Assembly: GCA_003990745.1 (NCBI GenBank)
Contig: RBNI01006189.1
Coordinates: 1-11,622 of the forward strand
Length of the DNA stretch: 11,622 nt
Reading direction: 5' to 3'
From: Jimgerdemannia flammicorona
Lineage: Eukaryota; Mucoromycota; Endogonomycetes; Endogonales; Endogonaceae
This document shows positions 7,252 through 11,622 of this stretch, in pieces. The translations under genes were made by a program, and so were the position numbers. The notes under the pieces were generated by a model. The model was given only the letters and a program-made list of their open reading frames with translations. It searched no databases and was not told the DNA's origin. Position 1 is the first letter of the stretch, and each line of letters starts with the position of its first letter.

Positions 7252-10200
7252 CTACCCAATCCCCATAGGGGGGCCCCTCCCCGCCTCCTTATGAATAAAA
7301 ATTACCCTTTCACCCACTACTCCAACTCTCTCTCCACTCTGCCCACAAATTTTCTCCACTAAGTGGCGCCTCCAACCACTCTGCAGCCCCCAGCCAAGCC
7401 ACCAGCCTGTTAAGGTATCTTCCATAAGCTTATGCCACCACAGCAACCGGTCCCCCAAGCCCTATCTCCTCCCATCCTCAAAAACAAATAGCCAATGACT
7501 GGCCAGCCCTACCCAAATAGCCAAAGCTCAACCCAAAGTAAGCCACTTCTTCCCTATCCCCCCTACCAATCTATCCCTTAAGTTCTCCCACCTCCCCCAT
7601 ACTTTATCGCCCCTATGCCATACCCCCAAATGTTCCCCAATTGTCTGCCAAAAGTCTCTCAACACCTCACACTCTCCTAGCCAATGTTCAGGCATCTGTA
7701 CATAACCCCCCTCCTGCCCCACATTATGGTACTCCTCATAGTTGAAGCAACCCCCTATGACAAGGTGCCCTGAGCAAAAGTTGAGCATAACATTCCTTCG
7801 CAGCATGCACCACCAGACCACCCAGTACTTTGGCGGCATCCACTTTCTCACTACAGCACTCCAGGTCCAAACACTATATCAGTTCCACTCTTTGCCAATT
7901 CCTACACCTTGCCAACTGCTAGGCCACAGATCCTGGCCCGGTCCCCTTTGGCATTCCATTCCATCCTCAATATCGAACTCAATTAAAGGAGCGCTACTCA
8001 GCAGAATACGATCCCATCTCCACATTGCTAGATCCCAGTCCTCCTCTCCTTCATTCCCCTGCCAATGAATACCAATGCAGTGCACCCCTTCTATAATCCC
8101 CCACCAAAATCCTTTATAATGCAGTTGGGCAGTGTTCTGAAGTCCAACTAAGGAGATGAGATCACCAGTTGAGCCCCTTGGTGATGACCACCTCTCCCAG
8201 ATCTTCTGTAGCAGAGGAACCCAATCACCTCCTCTCAATTCCACTGCCCTCCTTAGTCACCATGCTCTCAAGCAGTGTAACTGTTTTGGAAAGTCCACCA
8301 GCCCAAGACCACCTCTTGCCACTGGAAGGGACAAGGTCTCCCAACCAATCTGACTCCGCCTGCCAGCCCAAATTCATCCCTTCGCTGACTTCATCAATCT
8401 CTTCACCACCCAGGCTGGGAAATCCAGATGATATGCCAGGTACCACAACTTCGGCAGCCAGTAGACATTCAAAATTGAGACCCACCCTGTCAGAGAAAAT
8501 TGCCTTCCCCCCCAGCTCTGTAGGGCCTCCTCCCAGATTCCAATCCTCTACTCCCACCAAAGCCTGGGCAGAACTGACCCATAGACTGACAGATAGATGC
8601 CTAAGTACCACACTGTTTCGCCAGTGGGGACGATTGTTCCTATAACTTCCCCTCCTACCAGGCTATTGCCTAACACCATTGTTTTACACTTATGCCAATT
8701 CAGCTTAGCTCCAGAGTTCTCCTCATACCCTCGACAGTCTTCTTGAGCTCTTCAATATCAGCAATCGAACCCAAACCCACCACCATGTCATCCACAAAGG
8801 CTCCAACTTTCCATCCAATGCCAAAGACAGAGAGCCCTGCTATCCTCCTCTGAATTCTGTCTATAAGGGGTTCCAGGGAAAGAGCATACAAGATGGGGGA
8901 CAGTGGGTCCCCCTGGGGCACCCCCCTACCCAAGGGGAATGCTACCCCTCTATGTCTATTACATGTAAGTGCAGCCATACTCCCTTCCAGTAGGCTGATC
9001 ATTGCTGACTAGAATTGGGGTGGAACCTCCAGTCTGTCCAAAACTTTCACCAGCCAGACTCTTCGTACCTGGTCGTATGCCTTCTCCTGGTCCAAGAAGA
9101 CCAGACACCCATCCAGTCCACAGGCCCTTGCCTCTTCGATAACTCCATGGACCCAGGCAGTACTATCTCTGATGAGCCGACTACCCACAAATCCCTTCTG
9201 CTCAACACCCATGACTTGTTGGGCCACCTTCTATAGTCTTGCCACCACCACCTTAGTCACCAACTTTCTGTCCATATCAAGCAATATTATCAGCCACCAG
9301 TTCTTCCAATCCTCCCATCTTCCTTTGTTTTTATAAAGCAGTATCACCAGCCCAAAGTCCTGCTCCCCAACCCACCTCCCTATCTGTAGAATAAGATCGC
9401 ACAATGCTGTCATCTCTCCCATCACCCCTGGGACTCCCACCATTCTCTTCCAAAAGTCCCAGGGCAGACTATCCTCCCCAGGTGCCATACCTGGCATTGT
9501 CGCGGCAAGAATCTGGTGGATCTCTTCTTCTTGTACAGACATCCCCAGATCATCTAGCCCCTTGACTTGAGGTGGGTGCCAATCCTCTAATGTTTGTTCT
9601 ATGGTAGCGGCATCTGCCCCACTCTCCTCCTCACTCCACAATCCACTCCATCTCTCCTTCAGCGATCCAAGAATGTCCTGAACACCATGCACCAGTCTAC
9701 CATCTGTATCCAACACCCCTTCCCACTGTTGCTGTACCCGCCTCACCCTAAGGGCCCTTGTAAGAAACTTGGAAGGCCTCTCCCCTTCCTCCAGATCCTG
9801 CCAGTGAAGCTGAGCCACCAAGCTCTGTACCCTTGCCTCTTCCTCTTCCCGCAGCACCTGTTGTAGTTCCCCAACCTCTATTTTCGCCCTCCTCAGTCTC
9901 CAATCTTCTCCCTCCTCTAACATCTTCAGCCTCGCCCACTCCTCCAGAAGCCTCATCAATCTAGTAGAGGCCTAATGCACTCTTTGCCTTCGCTGCTTCC
10001 CTGCCTCCTTGCCAGCCTTACTCCAGTAAATCTTGGCCATCACCTTTATCCTCATCCACCGAGTCCCAACTGAGGTCCCTTCCTACCACCAGGTCTCCAC
10101 CCTCAGCTGAATGTCTTTAGCCCACACATCCCACCAGGTTGTGTCATCTAACAAAGAGGAATTGAGGCACCAATGTCCAGGCCCATCCCCACTTCCTCCA

Positions 10201-10335
10201 AAGCATCCCTGTCCCAAAAGTCCCCAGTGATCCAACCATGGACACCATTCTACTTCCAGTGACTTCCAAACATCTAGGCCCCAGCAGCTTGCTGTCAAAA
10301 TCCAGTCAATCCTTGTCCCCAGACCCTCTGCCCAA
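7252..10335 (-). pseudogene. LINE ORF2 polyprotein remnant (endonuclease C-terminus, reverse transcriptase, C-terminal domain)
   Basis: One frame runs from the truncation point down to about 8730 and a second from about 8735 down to 7252, so a single frameshift near 8700-8735 separates them. The last piece of an APE-type endonuclease is seen as TRIDWIL (10316-10296) and the Asp-His of WLDHWGL near 10230. A charged helical linker (LLEEWARLKMLEEGEDWRL) precedes the RT. After the RT, the second frame gives GAKLNWHKCK, VWYLGIYLS, WLPKLWY and GGLGLVDFPKQ, a common LINE post-RT stretch, then HWLGECEVLRDFW near the end. Premature stops are TAG at 10085, 9974, 9233, 9011, 8550 and 7464 and TGA at 8376, 8259, 7881 and 7530 (5'-most base of each). 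None is TAA, and all fit single transitions from Trp, Arg or Gln codons. The last visible stop is TAG at 7254. Copying function is lost. Confidence 0.88.
8786..9310 (-). pseudogene. Reverse transcriptase domain within LINE ORF2
   Basis: All the core RT blocks are readable in order: IILLDMDRKLVTKVVVARL (ends 9234), the LINE template-binding block QKGFVGSRLIRDS (from 9200), FLDQEKAYDQV (9098-9066) with the first catalytic Asp at 9092-9090, GVPQGDPLSPILY (8924-8886), and FVDD (8798-8787) with the catalytic Asp pair. The catalytic residues are unmutated; inactivation comes from the stops at 9233 and 9011. The QKGFVGSR and L-L-x-x-D-x-K-L blocks resemble L1-like more than Tad1-type LINEs, by memory of the families. 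The clade should be settled by a tree. Confidence 0.88.
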
Positions 10336-10344
10336 TGTATATAA

Positions 10345-10358
10345 ATTAGTATAAATAT
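10345..10358 (+). repeat. Right target-site duplication of the 3.2-kb LINE
   Basis: Exact copy of 7153-7166 at the LINE's truncated 5' end. Confidence 0.85.
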
Positions 10359-10674
10359 CTATACCCTCAGATCTCAGAAACTCAGATACAAATAGATACA
10401 AATATAGATAAATAAGTCAAGAACACTTCTCAATATAAATATTCTTTTACATACTACTCTTAGTATAGCAATATCATAAATAGCAAATAAACCTATTTAA
10501 TAACCTATAAATTACTCTTAAGTAAATCTATACTATATTAGATCCTACTCTTAACTAGATCTCAAAATTTCCTAATTAAGTATTATTTGCAGTAATATAT
10601 CAATTTAACTAAATTGGTCTTAGTTTCTTAAACTTTCTGAAATATAGAAAATCCTAAACATCCAGAACTAGTTC
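10359..10674 (+). other. 3' untranslated tract of the LTR element
   Basis: TA-rich DNA continuous with 7076-7166 once the LINE is removed. No open frame or motif. It ends at the purine tract before the 3' LTR. Confidence 0.4.
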
Positions 10675-10685
10675 AAAAAAAGAGA
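10675..10685 (+). promoter_or_regulatory. Polypurine tract before the 3' LTR
   Basis: AAAAAAAGAGA, one base before the TG that starts the right-hand LTR. A purine run here primes plus-strand synthesis in LTR elements. The excess of A over G fits G-to-A decay. Confidence 0.45.
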
Positions 10686-10686
10686 T

Positions 10687-10853
10687 TGTAGTTAAGATGT
10701 CAACTTAATCTTAAAATCAATAAGTATAAAGAATATACTCTATATAAAATTGATTTTGACCTTAAGAAAAAATAGTCTTCCAGAATATTCAGAACTTTCA
10801 GAAACCTCTTTTAGAACTATGTAATAGTACTCTAATAAAGTAACTTTTTTATA
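10687..10853 (+). repeat. Probable 3' LTR (about 167 bp)
   Basis: It starts TGTAGTTAAGATGTC and aligns end to end with 331-499. It has the same internal TATATAAAA box (10741-10749) and ends TTATA. The differences are nearly all transitions. It lies next to a purine tract, as expected for a 3' LTR; a solo LTR from another copy is the alternative. Confidence 0.6.
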
Positions 10854-11100
10854 AATTTACTATTTTTGATTTTCTCTAATAAATCTTATAATTTTTCTTT
10901 CAATTAATAAACTCTTTCATTTTTTATATTCTTTTCTATTAATTTAGAATAATCTAATAAAAGTTTTTTAATAGTTTTTTTGAAACTTTTATATTCATTT
11001 TTAACTTTTACAGTTTATTCAATAATACCTTTTATTATATCTTTAAGAAAAATATTATAAAGATTATAATAATTTCTAAACTCTTCTCTTTTTTATTTTA
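10854..11100. other. Extremely AT-rich tract, no gene
   Basis: Very little G or C, T-rich on the plus strand, no open frame, no repeat that I can pair. It is probably old mutated intergenic or repeat DNA. The last 13 bases (CTTTTTTATTTTA) may be the eroded poly-T of the repeat that follows. Confidence 0.5.
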
Positions 11101-11622
11101 CAGACTTAGAGTCTCAGATTTTTATTAGAAAAAAACCTAGACTATATAGACCAAAATTCTCTCTCATTATCTATTGAGCACTGCTCCCCTATTAAACCTA
11201 GGCTAGCTATTATCTAGCAGCTTAACTATATCAGATACAGTAGGGCCTAAGTGGCCTATACCTCATTCTATACACTATGCTCTTTCTACCATCAGGGAGA
11301 ACTCAGCTATATACCAATGACCAAAAGTATATGCCCAAAACCCCAATATATATATAAGACCACACCTGAGCTAAATAGAATAGCCTCTGCTACTTCAAGT
11401 AGAAATAACAGATAAAGAAAAAACTCTTCTCAAAGTATAGAATGGTGGATAGAGTCTAGTTCTCTCAAGTGAGATAAGTAGAGGACTTATATGTGAGGTG
11501 GGAGGAGACCTTCAATATCCTACTACTCAAGCTTATAGGTCTCAATTATATTGCTATGTTAGCTCTCAATTTTAGTTAAGTACAGCCAAGATATCTGATC
11601 TAGGTAGCCTCAGGCCTCCCAA
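11101..11622 (-). mobile_element. Second, diverged copy of the 1.2-kb unit, cut by the window end
   Basis: It aligns with 5904-6420 from the first base after the T-rich edge. AATAAA on the minus strand (complement of 11121-11126) lies 20 bases from that edge. The TATATATAAG box and the leader are kept, while the plus-strand ATG is ATA. Strand is given from the tail; the plausible coding sense is plus. The far end and its duplication lie beyond the window. Confidence 0.6.

Larger units (their letters stand above)
7167..10344 (-). mobile_element. 5'-truncated LINE (non-LTR retrotransposon), minus strand
   Basis: A 3.2-kb copy with its poly-A tail as T15 at 7172-7186, AATAAA on the minus strand (complement of 7208-7213) 21 bases before it, and a perfect 14-bp target-site duplication. 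The 5' truncation falls inside the endonuclease domain, so ORF1 and most of the endonuclease are absent. It is GC-richer than its surroundings and keeps many CpGs, so it is younger and less mutated than the LTR element it interrupts. The 3' end is shared with the fragment at 1878-2103. Confidence 0.92.
331..10853 (+). mobile_element. Decayed Ty3/gypsy-type LTR retrotransposon with dUTPase, interrupted by three retroposons
   Basis: Model: probable LTRs at 331-499 and 10687-10853; gag, dUTPase, protease, RT start and integrase C-terminus in that order on the plus strand; a PBS-like site after the left LTR and a purine tract before the right one. Three inserts (1878-2103, 5848-7059, 7167-10344), each with its own target-site duplication, interrupt it. 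Removing each insert with one TSD copy leaves about 5.86 kb, plausible for an internally deleted gypsy element. The domains and repeats are seen directly; that both LTRs belong to one element is inference. The flanking bases (GGTGT before, AATTT after) do not form a convincing 5-bp duplication. They differ at three positions, two of them transitions, and the left flank may have been replaced by the LINE. Confidence 0.55.

Noticed and set aside
8225..8611. Minus-strand frame of 128 codons
   Set aside because: It is one base off from the real ORF2 frame, which has YLGIYLS and GGLGLVDFPKQ motifs despite stops.
8169..8645. Plus-strand frame of 158 codons rich in Pro and Ser
   Set aside because: Antisense of LINE ORF2. 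The C- and T-rich composition of that strand gives long stop-free frames without family resemblance; the same holds for the plus frames at 7742-8068, 9015-9236 and 9594-9866.

Overview
The window looks like filamentous fungal DNA, most likely Pezizomycotina, and consists almost entirely of layered retrotransposon remains. I see no host gene, no tRNA or rRNA, no CRISPR array and no prokaryotic signal. The assignment rests on three things. First, the coding decay is dominated by C-to-T and G-to-A changes, many at CpA, as in repeat-induced point mutation (RIP), giving long TA-rich tracts with almost no CpG. Second, there are both poly-A non-LTR elements and a Ty3/gypsy-type LTR element. Third, a dUTPase domain sits in the LTR element, as I recall being reported for fungal Metaviridae. 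The species cannot be named from the sequence alone.

Layout. Bases 1-330 hold the 5' end of a minus-strand LINE with a clean ORF1 start; it is CpG-bearing and not RIP-decayed. At 331 a heavily mutated LTR element begins. Its probable 5' LTR is 331-499 and its probable 3' LTR is 10687-10853, with a purine tract just before the latter. Its remains read gag (capsid-like segment and a mutated CCHC zinc knuckle, to 2688), then a dUTPase domain (2761-3184), a retropepsin (3425-3742), the start of reverse transcriptase (3782-4010) and an integrase C-terminus (about 4510-4910). Most of RT, RNase H and the integrase core is missing. About 1.4 kb between integrase and the 3' LTR is unassigned.

Three poly-A retroposons interrupt this element, each bounded by a target-site duplication (TSD): a 5'-truncated LINE tail on the plus strand (1878-2103, 15-bp TSD); a 1.2-kb poly-T-headed unit (5848-7059, 16-bp TSD with two transitions) whose plus strand carries a gag-like reading frame; and a 3.2-kb 5'-truncated LINE on the minus strand (7167-10344, 14-bp TSD) with an almost complete but stop-ridden ORF2 (endonuclease C-terminus, RT, C-terminal region). 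Subtracting the insertions leaves about 5.9 kb for the outer LTR element. Bases 10854-11100 are featureless AT-rich DNA. From 11101 to the right edge lies a second diverged copy of the 1.2-kb unit.

Relative ages follow from the decay. The LTR element is oldest and most mutated. The 1.2-kb unit is next, because its TSD has itself mutated. The two LINE insertions with perfect TSDs are younger. None of the genes can work together now; the window is a record of successive insertions and of fungal genome defence.
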